The translations under genes and the position numbers were made by a program. Under the pieces are notes generated by a model that saw nothing but the letters and a program-made list of their open reading frames with translations, was not told the origin of the DNA and searched no databases. From Marchantia polymorpha subsp. ruderalis (lineage: Eukaryota; Streptophyta; Marchantiopsida; Marchantiales; Marchantiaceae), in the NCBI GenBank assembly GCA_037833965.1, contig AP031353.1, positions 9,240,501-9,304,500 on the forward strand: a DNA stretch of 64,000 nucleotides, given 5' to 3'. Shown here piece after piece: positions 36,773 to 51,417 of this stretch. Positions within the stretch are counted from its first letter, which is position 1, and every line of letters starts with the position of its first letter.

Positions 36773-39700
36773 CTACTTACTTCGCTCATCCACATTTCCA
36801 ACTAATAAACCTAAATTCTGATTATGATACCACTGCTTTTCTCTAGCTAATGGTTTTGTCATAATATCAGCAATCATTTCTTCCGTTGGAACATAAACTA
36901 ATTTCACCAAGTTATTGGTAACCAGATCTCTGACAAAATGGTATCTAATGTCAATATGCTTAGATCTCTCGTGACTTTTGTTGTTCTCTATCTGTGACAT
37001 GGTACTTTGGTTGTCACAGAAAATAGTGGTCGACTCCAGCTCAAAACCTAGATCGGTTAGTAATTCTCTTAACCACATAGCTTCAGCTCCAGCCTTGGAC
37101 AAAGCCATGTACTCGGCTTCTGTAGAAGAAAGCGCTACTGACTTTTGCTTCTTGGATGTCCAACTAATGGTTCCGCCATTAAGTTGGAAACAGTATCCAG
37201 ACGTCGATCGTCTCGTGTCAAGGCAACCACCCCAGTCTGCATCAGAATATCCAGTCAAACCGGATGGTTTGTCAACCCTCGTGAACACAAGGCCAAAGTC
37301 GAGAGTTCCTCTCAGGTATCTGAAAATTCTCTTGACTGCCTTCCAATGTGTCAATCCAGGATTTGACATGAACTGAGCCACAGAACTGACAGCAAAGGAT
37401 ATATCTGGTCTAGTGCAGACCATAGCCCACGTCAAGCTCCCAACTGCAGCTTGATATGGAATATTCTTCACCTCTTCACTTTCTCCCACTGAATTGGGAG
37501 AGTCAAGCGTACTTAACTTCAAACCGGGTTCCATGGGTGTATCAATTGGCTTACAGTCAGCCATGTTGAACCTCGCAAGCTTTTCAACCAAATATCGTGG
37601 TTGGGAGATCCGAATCCACCCTTCTTCACGATTTCTGTCAACTTGCATACCAAGACAATGATGGATCTCTTCTAAGTCCACCATTTCGAACTCCGCTTTA
37701 AGTTTCTCCTTGATCTGCGTGAGGAGACGCAATGAATTGCTTGCCAGTATACAGTCGTCCACGTACAGTGCTAAATACACAAATGCATTCTCCTGAAAGT
37801 GAACGTAAACATTCTGATCTGCATTAGCCCTGGTAAAGGCAATCTGTAGTAAGAACGAGTCAATCCTCTGGTACCACTGTCGTGATGATTGTTTCAGTCC
37901 ATAAATGGACTTATTTAGTTTACACACCATGTTATTCTCAGAAGAGATCTTCAACCCTTCAGGAATGGCCATGTAGACTTCTTCGTCCAACCGCCCGTTC
38001 AGGAATGCAGTTTTCACGTCCATCTGGTGCAGCTCTAAATTGTATTGAGCTGCTAGAGCCATTAACACCCTGATGGATGTCATCTTCACCACCGGGGAAA
38101 AAGTTTCTGAAAAGTCAACACCATAAACCTGTGAATAGCCTTTGGCTACTAACCTGGCCTTGTATCGATCAACAGAACCGTCAGGCTTGTATTTGATTTC
38201 GTAAATCCATTTGCAGCCAACGACGTTCTTACCCGCAGGTAACTCTGTCAGTGTCCAGGTGTGATTTTTCTTCAAGGAAGTAAATTCGTCCTCCATAGCT
38301 TGTTTCCATTTGATGGAATTAGCATTTTGTAAGGCCTCTTCATAAGAAGTAGGTTCTTGGTGAGTCTCTCCGTATGAAAATAGACCTCGATGCTTCTTCC
38401 TCTTCTCCAAAAGTTGATCATATCTTTCGACACGTTTCCTTACTCTTTCCCCCTTTCGAAAGAGAGGATCGATGGAGTGGGAAGACGATGAAGCATCCCC
38501 AGTAGCTGCAGGCGGGACTTCAGATGCAGTGTTGTGAATTCGAAGTTCTCCCAGTAAGTCTTCGAGGTTGCACACTGTATCATCAAGAGGAGCCGAAGAG
38601 AGAGAATTCTCCCGTAGCTTCCACATGCGTCTCTGATAAGTCTGGCCAAAACGGGCTGGATAAGTTGCAGGGACTTCAGCAGTGGGAGAATGACTTACGG
38701 ATGAAGTGGAAGTTGCCTGTGGAACTCCCACTGCATGTGATGGTGTCCCTGGACTGAATTCTCCTACCGCTGGTGGTCGTCCTGCTGGTTGCTGTTCTGC
38801 TGGTAACCTCCTGCGAACTGGATCAGTCGATGGAGCTAGTGGAACAGGGCGAAAGGGAGTAAAACCTTCTTGCTCAGCAGGTGGAATAACTGATGCTTGC
38901 TGATGGTGAGAGGTAGCTTCTCGAACTGCAAGAGGCATAAATCTGACGGATCTGCTTTCAAGAATCTTGTGAGAGTCCTTTCTCTGTACGCGATATCCTT
39001 TGGCTGTAGTAGAGTAGCCAAGGAAAACACATTCTACACTCTTGGGGTCTATCTTACCCCGATGGCCTTTCTCAATATGAGCAAAGGCAGTACATCCGAA
39101 AACTTGTAGATTCCGCAGATCCGGCTTCTGCCCATGCCAAAGTTCGTAAGGGGTTTTGGTGGTGGGTAGAGCCTTCGATGGAGATCTGTTCTGCAAGTAA
39201 ACGGCTGTATGGATGGCTTCTCCCCAATAGCCATGAGAGAGACCAGAATGTGTCAACATGGCAATAACAGAATCGATCAAAGTTCGATTCTTCCGTTCTG
39301 CTACTCCGTTTTGTTCAGGAGTATCAGGAATGGAAAACTGTCGTTGTATGCCGTGAAGTGTACAAAAATCAGTAAAAGCTCGAGATTTGTATTCAAGAGC
39401 ATTATCTGATCGCAGAACCTTGATGCGCTTGTTCAGGTAATTTTCAGCCATTGCTTTGAATTCCTGAAACTTGGCAAAGGCTTCAGACTTCTGTTTTATC
39501 AAATATACATGCGTATATCGTGAAACATCATCGATGAATGTGATGAAGTACTTACAGTTCGAGAATGTTTGAGTTCTCAGAGGGCCACAAATATCCGTGT
39601 GTACTAGACCAAGAAGGTCTTTAGCACGAGTGGCTCCTTTTCTTGGGAACTTTGCTCTTGTGGACTTCCCTAGAGCACATGATGTGCAGAAAGGGAGAGT

Positions 39701-40363
39701 CCGAAAGGAACATTTCTCCAACCCTTCTACCATGTGATGCTGCTTCATTTGCTGAATTCGCGGAAGACTCATATGGCCGAGCTTGAGATGCCATTCGTAG
39801 GTGTCCAGTTCTTCGGTGTTGGAAGCCGAATAACAAACCTCTGCAGGAACTGCAGATGTCTTGAAAGAAGTAGTTCCAAGCCTAAACAGGTTGTTGTCAT
39901 TGATGCATTCAGCAATGACGTTACCTTTCTTCCCCTTCAAGATGCATCGATCTGGTTCAATGAGTAGACTCCCTCCTTGCTGAACAAGCTGATGAATGGA
40001 AAAGAGATTCTTGTGGAGACTAGGAACGTGTAACACTTCAGGTATTAGCCGTCTATGTCCATCATTCAAAGAAATGAGGACATTACCTTTTCCCTGAATG
40101 AGTTGGCGACTATCATCGCCCAGATATACAAACTCCTTCGATGGAAGTTCAGTATATGTCACAAAAACATTTCTGTTGTATGCCATGTGTTGAGTTGCAC
40201 CAGAATCTACATACCAGGCTGGATCCATCCCAATGGATGTTAGAGCAGTGACATACAGTCGTTGGTGTTCGTTTGGTGTAGAATGTGAAGAAGCATTGTC
40301 GTGTTTCTTCTTCCTGCACTCGCTGGCAAGATGACCTTTCTTCTTGCAGTAGAAACATTTCAT
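36773..40363 (-). CDS. Copia pol polyprotein (protease, integrase, reverse transcriptase, RNase H)
   Basis: The 1,196-residue frame is free of stops. It opens with a CCHC zinc knuckle (C3, C6, H11, C16). The aspartic protease site is D53-S54-G55 in WYVDSGATQHM. A GAG-pre-integrase segment and an integrase core follow (DICGPL, RSDNALEYKS, EQNGVAERKNRT supply the D, D, E residues). Reverse transcriptase has TAFLNGRLDEEVYM and the active-site YVDDCILAS. RNase H has YSDADWGG and STEAEYMAL. The stop lies a few bases from the polypurine tract. The assigned start is the first Met of this frame; its codon overlaps the gag stop (40360-40363). The zinc knuckle normally ends gag, so the start is probably an artefact of a frame break just upstream. 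Confidence 0.93.
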   Translation of the reverse strand: MKCFYCKKKGHLASECRKKKHDNASSHSTPNEHQRLYVTALTSIGMDPAWYVDSGATQHMAYNRNVFVTYTELPSKEFVYLGDDSRQLIQGKGNVLISLNDGHRRLIPEVLHVPSLHKNLFSIHQLVQQGGSLLIEPDRCILKGKKGNVIAECINDNNLFRLGTTSFKTSAVPAEVCYSASNTEELDTYEWHLKLGHMSLPRIQQMKQHHMVEGLEKCSFRTLPFCTSCALGKSTRAKFPRKGATRAKDLLGLVHTDICGPLRTQTFSNCKYFITFIDDVSRYTHVYLIKQKSEAFAKFQEFKAMAENYLNKRIKVLRSDNALEYKSRAFTDFCTLHGIQRQFSIPDTPEQNGVAERKNRTLIDSVIAMLTHSGLSHGYWGEAIHTAVYLQNRSPSKALPTTKTPYELWHGQKPDLRNLQVFGCTAFAHIEKGHRGKIDPKSVECVFLGYSTTAKGYRVQRKDSHKILESRSVRFMPLAVREATSHHQQASVIPPAEQEGFTPFRPVPLAPSTDPVRRRLPAEQQPAGRPPAVGEFSPGTPSHAVGVPQATSTSSVSHSPTAEVPATYPARFGQTYQRRMWKLRENSLSSAPLDDTVCNLEDLLGELRIHNTASEVPPAATGDASSSSHSIDPLFRKGERVRKRVERYDQLLEKRKKHRGLFSYGETHQEPTSYEEALQNANSIKWKQAMEDEFTSLKKNHTWTLTELPAGKNVVGCKWIYEIKYKPDGSVDRYKARLVAKGYSQVYGVDFSETFSPVVKMTSIRVLMALAAQYNLELHQMDVKTAFLNGRLDEEVYMAIPEGLKISSENNMVCKLNKSIYGLKQSSRQWYQRIDSFLLQIAFTRANADQNVYVHFQENAFVYLALYVDDCILASNSLRLLTQIKEKLKAEFEMVDLEEIHHCLGMQVDRNREEGWIRISQPRYLVEKLARFNMADCKPIDTPMEPGLKLSTLDSPNSVGESEEVKNIPYQAAVGSLTWAMVCTRPDISFAVSSVAQFMSNPGLTHWKAVKRIFRYLRGTLDFGLVFTRVDKPSGLTGYSDADWGGCLDTRRSTSGYCFQLNGGTISWTSKKQKSVALSSTEAEYMALSKAGAEAMWLRELLTDLGFELESTTIFCDNQSTMSQIENNKSHERSKHIDIRYHFVRDLVTNNLVKLVYVPTEEMIADIMTKPLAREKQWYHNQNLGLLVGNVDERSK

Positions 40364-41136
40364 CTTTTGCCTGGGAAAAGATGTCTTGGCAGGAGGTTCT
40401 GGTCGCGATGAAGGACCGACTCAGTGAAGTGTCTTGGATGCATCATCTTTGGCGCCCCTCCTCGTTTCTTTGCTGTGTAGAGTGCTGCCATACCTTCTGT
40501 CAACTCTTCCTCTTCTTGAAGGTGTGATTCCTCAAGAAGAACACCAGCAATAACAGATTGGGTGGTCAAATTTTGCTGTGTCCTCATGGAGCGCACAAAG
40601 GATCTATACTCAATGGGTAGACTTCGAAGGAGACAGGTGTAAGCTTCTGCCTCTGGAACGTTCTGCCCTATAGATGACAACTGGTGAAGAAGTAGACGAA
40701 ACTTTGAGATATGTTTCGCTACAGACTCGCCTGACTTCATCTTGAGAGAATGCAATGAATCTCTCAAGTGCATCTGCATTGGTACATCATGGGAATCAAA
40801 AAATGCATTCAGTTCTGCCCAGGCCTCTGCAGCTGTAGAATGACGTGCGATCAATGGATGTTGATGGTCTTCCAACGAGTTACTTAACACCGCCAAGGCC
40901 ATGAGATTTTTGACATCCCATTCTTGTTTACTGCCAGCGCCTGACTCTGGAGTTCTTGTTGTAGACCCCGGTGGAGTGCTTGGCCTGACTTCGACCCCTT
41001 CCATGATGTTCATTAGTCCTTCCAGTTGAAGGATTAAACTAATTTTCCCCTTCCATGCATGGAAATGTTCCCCACTGAATTTGGGGAGGGGGAGCTCTTT
41101 CCATGCGAACCGGGTTGAAACCCCAGGAGAAGTCAT
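40360..41136 (-). CDS. Copia gag protein, truncated at its C-terminus by a frame break
   Basis: 258 residues. WKELPLPKFSGEHFHAWKG is the start of the gag capsid domain (DUF4219/UBN2 type), followed by LMALAVLSNSLEDHQ, AAEAWAELNAFFDSHD and LTTQSVIAGVLLEES. The capsid forms the virus-like particle. From about 40450 the gag frame no longer looks like a copia gag. The continuation into the zinc knuckle is in the pol frame, which carries a TGA at 40421-40423. I infer a single-base indel in the nearby G-rich stretch plus one stop mutation. A programmed frameshift is the less likely alternative. Confidence 0.88.
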   Translation of the reverse strand: MTSPGVSTRFAWKELPLPKFSGEHFHAWKGKISLILQLEGLMNIMEGVEVRPSTPPGSTTRTPESGAGSKQEWDVKNLMALAVLSNSLEDHQHPLIARHSTAAEAWAELNAFFDSHDVPMQMHLRDSLHSLKMKSGESVAKHISKFRLLLHQLSSIGQNVPEAEAYTCLLRSLPIEYRSFVRSMRTQQNLTTQSVIAGVLLEESHLQEEEELTEGMAALYTAKKRGGAPKMMHPRHFTESVLHRDQNLLPRHLFPGKR

Positions 41137-41233
41137 CTCCCTGAACTCGAACTATACTCTGTGCTGAGCTTCACATCTGCCGAAGTGAATCTTCAAAGAA
41201 CAAATCTTCGAACTCTGAACTCTAAACCCTAAC

Positions 41234-41245
41234 GCTCTGATACCA
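41234..41245 (-). other. Primer-binding site of the copia element (initiator Met tRNA)
   Basis: The minus strand reads TGGTATCAGAGC immediately after the 5' LTR. This is the standard complement to plant initiator methionine tRNA used by copia elements. Confidence 0.92.
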
Positions 41246-41531
41246 TAACAGAAGTGAGGCAATACAAGAAAGAGTCGAGAGACATAGATACTGAGTACTG
41301 GAGAGCAGATCTTAGTTATGTTATACATAGGACCTGGATTGGGTTTAAGTACCCAATCCGAGGTGACAAGGGAAACTGGTATTTACACCCGCGTAGTGGG
41401 AAGGGTAGTGGTGTCTAATGATGACAAAGACACCTCAATAGTAGTGGGGTAGTGGCGTAGTGGGCTGCAGTCTAACAATGATTACACAAGAAGCAGCGTA
41501 GAAGGAATAGGGAGTAATCAGTATTCTAACA
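41246..41531 (-). repeat. 5' LTR of the copia element
   Basis: 286 bp, same ends as the 3' LTR and three substitutions different. It would carry the element promoter, reading left across the gag and pol frames and towards the 3' end of VPS13. Confidence 0.93.
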
Positions 41532-41532
41532 G

Positions 41533-41710
41533 AGATGGATCCCATCCCATGTATATTTATTCTTTTATGAGACGTATTGAAGTCTCAAATAGAAATTTCA
41601 CCTGTTATATCTGCTCTGGAATAATTCATATCCTCTCTTTGTTCATCTATCCTTGCAGCTAAATAGAAGTATGGATGTTAAGTTTGACAAGTATGTGAGA
41701 GTATGATGGT
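41533..41710 (+). repeat. 178-bp direct repeat, right copy
   Basis: Identical to 36296-36473. One extra G (41532) separates it from the LTR end. The host sequence continues beyond it (TTAGGTGGC...), so the empty site would be this repeat once, followed by 41711 onwards. Confidence 0.95.
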
Positions 41711-43156
41711 TTAGGTGGCAAAAACTTATTAGAACCTAAATAAATTAGTAGAAATGTATGATTATAGCTATTATCTACTACATCCTTATACCATTACTAC
41801 TTTAAAGATAAATGAATTGTACTCTAGGTTAGACATTATTGAACTAGAGTAACTTCTGATGCTGGTGGAGGTGAAGTTGAGAGGAAATAATCTAATTCAG
41901 AAGAGACGAGATTGTGAACGTTTCTCGGCACTTGTATCATCTCATCGTCGACACAGGATGTGCAGCAAAAGTGGGTCTTACGAGATGGAGTTGCAACCAA
42001 GGTCTCAAACTTGCCCTGTTGGACATGCACAAGTCAGATGATAAAAATCGTGTACCAAATCTTCAATTGTTGTCCTCCTACCAGACCAGTATATGGAGAC
42101 AGAAGCTCAATTCAGAGGAAGACTTGTCGACACCAACAGGCCTTTTAAATTAGGAGTTTAGCAGGAAGCAGTTTTTCTCCTGTTTGTAGAGTAACTGCCG
42201 TACAGAGTAGTTGCGTTTACAGACTTCAATTCTCATATTTACTGCTTATTGGGTAAAACTGAATAATCCAACAGCAATTACTTATTTTCTTCACCGACTT
42301 TGAGTAACAAATTAGGAGGTTGCTTCTATCATCCGGACGAGGCTGAGTCTCTTGAGGAGATTGAATTAATATAAACAGTGGTAATTTATCTTACATTATA
42401 ACATGTCTACATTGATGAATATTGTTCATTTTATAATTTACATATTTCATTTGTTAACGAAATTTATCGCAAAAAAAACAAACTATATCAATATTGATAT
42501 AGTTTGTTTAAGTTTATTAGCCTTTTCTTGTAGACATGTCGGGTACTGTACTGGCTGGAAACTTTTATATACATACATATCCTACTCCTCCATAATATGC
42601 TTAATTTTGAAGAATAATTACCTATTACATTGACTACAATTTTCACGTCAATATGGGCCTTTCCCAGTCATACCTCACTACCATATAGCATAATTTGCAC
42701 AATTACCAATTAGGCGAAGATAAACAGTCCCCATTTTGCTATATAAAGAAGACCTATTTTCATACTTCTAGGTAATAAACAGTATTCAAGTGAGAAGTGG
42801 GTGTAAACATTTAAAAACAACTGTATATACAGAGCGTGAATAGTGCATGTGATTGATTTCACATTGCAGCTTGTTTAATTAAAATGAATCTCATACAGTA
42901 CATCGTTCATTCCCGAAGACAAAGCCGATCAGACTTTCGACGGGCAATTGACTTTCCTCATGACGACGTTGCGGGGAGCAAGTCATCTCCTATGATACAC
43001 ATCAACTTTACAGCATTTCACAAATTCTCCGTGCGGGGACCTTCATATCCTATTTGGAGTTTCGCGTGTCTCATTGTGCATGTCGCGCACTCGCTTTCGT
43101 TTCACGAACACCGCAGGAACCAATGAAAAGAGTCTGGAAAATATCACCACCTCTGT
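41711..43156. other. AT-rich intergenic DNA between VPS13 and FTSH
   Basis: No convincing gene. The left part is probably the displaced 3' untranslated region of VPS13. Short frames (41836-42153, 42403-42633, 42884-43126) show no family resemblance. It holds a 34-bp perfect palindrome at 42476-42509. Confidence 0.5.
42476..42509. repeat. 34-bp perfect palindrome
   Basis: Left arm AAACAAACTATATCAAT (42476-42492) is followed directly by its exact reverse complement (42493-42509), with no spacer. It lies about 650 bp beyond the FTSH stop codon. Confidence 0.95.
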
Positions 43157-46990
<3,834 letters not shown>

Positions 46991-48868
46991 GGTCGGAACT
47001 GTACTTCAACACACAGTTAGATTATGATTGAAGGTCACATTCCGATTATCTTGGCCATCGTCAATTATCCGTCTACAGCTTCACTACTGTACTTACCTCG
47101 TGGAGAGTGGTGAGATCACACCAGCATTTGTCATTTCAAGATCACACATGTTCAATTGATACTATTTCTGATAAAATTAAAAGCACCAACCCCTTCGTTC
47201 ATCATTTGGAATAACTGGTAAGAGACAAACTCACATGGAGTTGTTATAGAATGTTGATGTAATGATGGAATAATTGTGGACAAAGCAACATAGTTCGAAA
47301 AAAATCCCTAACTGAGATTGTAACAGCTCTCTGGACTATTAGAAGTAATCTCCTATGCAAGTTAGCTTAGTCCTCTTTTCTCAGAACTTCACGATCATGA
47401 CTACATTGAACTAGAAGAACACGGTTGTCTCATAATTGTTATTATATTTATGAGATTTTCGAAACATGAGTACCGTGTCTATTAGTGTCAAGCTCTAGCC
47501 ACATAATGATGCTTTAGGGTTGAATAATAATGAAAGCTTTCAACTCCTGATTTGTTTATCTAATCTTATAAGTATTATTCTAATTACTCTTTATCATTAT
47601 AGGTACAATCATGATCTGAGAAAATCATTAGATATCAGAGAATTAAGCAGAGGATCGTTTCTATGTTGATAGATCGCACCATCCCATATCTTGGATTTTA
47701 AATTTCTAATACTAAATAAGTATTTTATATTTAAAATAGAATAAATATATTTTACTTCGTGATAACTCTCAGAAAGTGACTTTTTAACATAACAATTTTT
47801 CACTTGTGTCTCTTTTACCTACTTTAGAAAGTAAAAATAATAAATTATATGCTAGTCGTTTTTATGTTTATCTATACATAATGTGCATCATGATTGTCAA
47901 CATTTTTTGTTACAAATTATAGCTAGCAATTAATGTGGAAATTTGTATATTAGTCTTTGTGTGCAATAAATGCTTTTTGGATTCAATTTGTGAAGATGAT
48001 GTTTACAATGCTCGCAAAAATAAGATATTATAGATTGAAGTTCCATGTCTTGATTAATGTATGCAATGATTATATTAAGCATCACATTGTTGCTGTTTAC
48101 AATTTTACAAATATCTATATCTTTGAAGCTAGTAATTGATATGATTCATGAAAAAAAAAATTCAAAAGAAAATAAAATTAACAGTAAAAAGAAATTACAT
48201 TTCTATATTCAAAATAATGATATAATTTGCAAAAATACCAATTATTAACATAAATAATATAAATATTATGTTTTTCTAACTCAATACATAATCATTGTAC
48301 GCATTTTTTTATTTCTATGAAAATTATCAAAATATATGCAATGTGAACATATGATATACGTGTATATCCATATATGAAATGAAATATTTTCAAACTATTC
48401 TATGAATCTACTTACTATAATGGTTTATAGAATAAAATTTCTTTACATATAATCAGAATTATTCACAAATTTTGAAATAATTTCATTTTCGAGTTCAGTT
48501 AAACATTTTGGTCAATTTATACTCTGATCTACTCAGACTATTGCAGGCTCTAAAGACTAGTTTATTATTGAAACTCATGCATATAAAAAAATACAACTAA
48601 TAATAATAAAGTACAATCTTGGATTGAAAGCATAATATGTTTGATTTTTTTGAAATAATGCAGGAGAAAAAATGCTATATTAATTTGATTAAACTATGAA
48701 AGTCACATGATTTATAATTTCAACAAATAATAATAACTTCAATTATAAAATTTAGTTTAAAAAATTGCAAAAAGTCTTATTTAGAGAATATGCACACTCC
48801 AATACCTTGAACCATACATTGTTTTAATTTTTTTTTAATTAAATTTCTAAGAATTAAAAATGATAGAG

Positions 48869-48884
48869 TTTAGGGTTAGGGTTT
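48869..48884 (+). repeat. Interstitial telomere-like motif
   Basis: TTTAGGGTTAGGGTTT: one perfect plant telomere unit (TTTAGGG) flanked by imperfect ones. Such teloboxes also act as binding sites in promoters; here no gene is near. Confidence 0.7.
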
Positions 48885-49246
48885 ATTCATAAAAGAGGTA
48901 TACATTTCATTCTTCCTAAACAAGCAAGTGTTTTTAATATATATTACGTGAAATTGAACTGATTTCGTAATATCGTGAAATATAGATGATGAAAAAGTTA
49001 ACATGACGCATATAAAATATATCACATACTTCAGAATGCTGATTACAACTTTAATTTACTTGTTACAAACAAACATGAACTCAATCAGGATGATTTTCAT
49101 TTGCAGTAAATTAAAGAAAAGAAAAAATTACATTCTATATTTATATGATATAATATTAAAAAAACAAATTCACAATTCATTAAAGTAAAAGTTAATTTAA
49201 ATGAAAACACATATGAAGACACGAAATATTTCCTTTTACATTGTAT

Positions 49247-49248
<2 letters not shown>

Positions 49249-49284
<36 letters not shown>
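49249..49284. repeat. AT dinucleotide microsatellite
   Basis: About 18 uninterrupted AT units. Shorter ones lie at about 50323-50342 and 51622-51636. Confidence 0.95.
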
Positions 49285-49286
<2 letters not shown>

Positions 49287-51225
49287 TAATAAGACTGAGT
49301 TATGTCGAACAATCTATTGAATTTCCTACATACACAAAACAAAATCAAGTTTAAAATCTTGCATTGGGATTTTGTATGATTTATATCATATATGTTACCA
49401 AAGAATAGAAAATACATTATTAGTTTTGGTTTCATTTTTATTTTAAGTTTTAAATATTCAAAAAATCAAAAATCAAAAATTTAATCAATTTAAATTTAAA
49501 ACTTATAGACTTCATTGACTTGAAGAAGTATTCAAAAATTCTGTTTTAGTGATGGATTTAATGAGCATAACAATCTCTCTACCGTCAATCATAGTTTGTA
49601 CGATTTAAGTCAGATTGATTGATATCTGTAATTTTCAAGAAGTAAACATTTGTCACTACTCACAACACATAGTCTTCACGATATATTCAAATATGTTATG
49701 AAAACAAATAATTTATTTATTTTAATATTTTTCATCAATTCAGTAAGACAAAATAATTTTTTTTAAAATAAGATTGAATATTCAGAAATTGAAAATTTTA
49801 AAATAAATTCATTCAAAATTTGAAAAAATTTTAATCAATTTTATTGAAAATTACTCCATTCCGTTTTTTTTTTAAATTTAATAGTTTGATCATATATGAT
49901 TGATGAAAACTATAAAAAATCTCAGGATATAAAATATTTGTTTACTTTTTCACACATATGTACATATAAACACTCATGAACAAAAACTTATAGTTAAATA
50001 TAAAACACCAATGTTTGTTCTTTTCTTTGTATAATTTGACTTTCAATATCAATCAAAATTCAAATGTTTAATAAATGTTTTTATGTCGTCAATTTAAATT
50101 GTAAATATTTTCAAGAAAATATGTCATTTTCGTATAAAGTAGAATTTATGAAAGTTTGAAATATATCAACAAACAAAAAATTTATTATTGAAAACAACTA
50201 ATGAAAGCAATTCAACATATTGACTTAGAAGTCTATGTCTTCGCAAGTGAGTTGTATCATAAGACTGATTTTTCAATTGATTGACATGCAACTTAGAGAT
50301 CTGATATTTAAAAAATTGTAGAATATATATATATATATATATTCTTATATATATTACTAATTTAATTGATTCTTTTGATTTTTTCACTCAAACATTTTAT
50401 ATGGAAAAAAAAATATAATAAATTTTCCATAACAGATGTATTATTACATTTTCTTTAATCAAAATTGACAATTCATTGAAAACAGGTTACAAATTTGAAA
50501 TGGAAGACAAATATCATCTGTCTTTCCTGATTTCAAAAATAAAACTTATAGAATCTGATAACATCTTTAATATGATTAAATTTTTTTTCATAAAATTCAA
50601 GTAACTTTAATTAAAAATCAACTTTTAATAAGCAACAAAACTTCACTTTTGATTGAAATTTCAAATTATATGTTTTGAATTTCAATTAAATTTATAACAT
50701 ATATAAATTTGATCCTTTTATTAAATAATCACTAAATAAAACTAAGTGCTAATTTCAGTTAGTCAAACTTTAACAATGTAAAACATAAAAAATATTTTTT
50801 GCTTCTTTTATTTTTTTATTATATTATAAATCTTTTTGAATCAAAAAATGACATTCAAATATTTTTTAATCATTGGATCATTCTATCTTTATAGTTTTAC
50901 TCATTTTTATATAGTGAAAATTTTTAAGTTCTAACACACAATAAATTTGTTGCAAGTGAATAAAATTTGTGCATACACTTTTTTATTGATAAAGTAAAAT
51001 ATCATAGAAAAAATTCAATGCAATCATTTAAATTAAATGTAGCTTCACTTATTTTTTCATACAATTAAAAATATGATGTAATTTTAGTCAAATATATCAT
51101 CATATATTGAGACATACAATCAAAATAATAAAAGCTTCAAAAAAAAAACCTCTTTCATCGATTTGCACAACACATGCATTACAATTTTCCACTTGCATGA
51201 CATTGTTGATTCCTTTTACAACTTT

Positions 51226-51417
51226 AACATACTCCACATTCTCCTTCAGAAATTAAACTTTTTTGCAACCATAATTATTTTGATACATGTTAAGATGTAC
51301 AGTTTCAACCTTTTACTTAATTGATATTATTATTAGTACAACATATTCTGCATTTGTCTTTAGATCTGAAACTTTTCGCAACCACAATTTTGCTCGAATA
51401 TGATATAAGTGTACAAC
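51226..51417. repeat. Diverged tandem repeat, two units about 114 bp apart
   Basis: Stretches starting at 51226 and 51340 share AACATA...CATT, GAAA or TTAAACTTTT, GCAACCA(T/C)AATT and GTACA in the same order. By eye about two-thirds identical. It is the only internal repeat in the AT-rich island that I can support beyond simple sequence. Confidence 0.45.

Larger units (their letters stand above)
36473..41531 (-). mobile_element. Full-length Ty1/copia LTR retrotransposon
   Basis: The element lies on the minus strand and is 5,059 bp. It has two 286-bp LTRs, a primer-binding site next to the 5' LTR, a polypurine tract next to the 3' LTR, and gag and pol frames. Domain order in pol is zinc knuckle, protease, integrase, reverse transcriptase, RNase H, which defines Ty1/copia rather than Ty3/gypsy. 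LTRs differ at three positions of 286, so insertion is recent on an evolutionary scale. Pol is uninterrupted for 1,196 codons, but gag and pol are in different frames. It is antisense to VPS13 and lies between convergent genes. Flanks are a 178-bp repeat, not a short target duplication. Confidence 0.95.
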
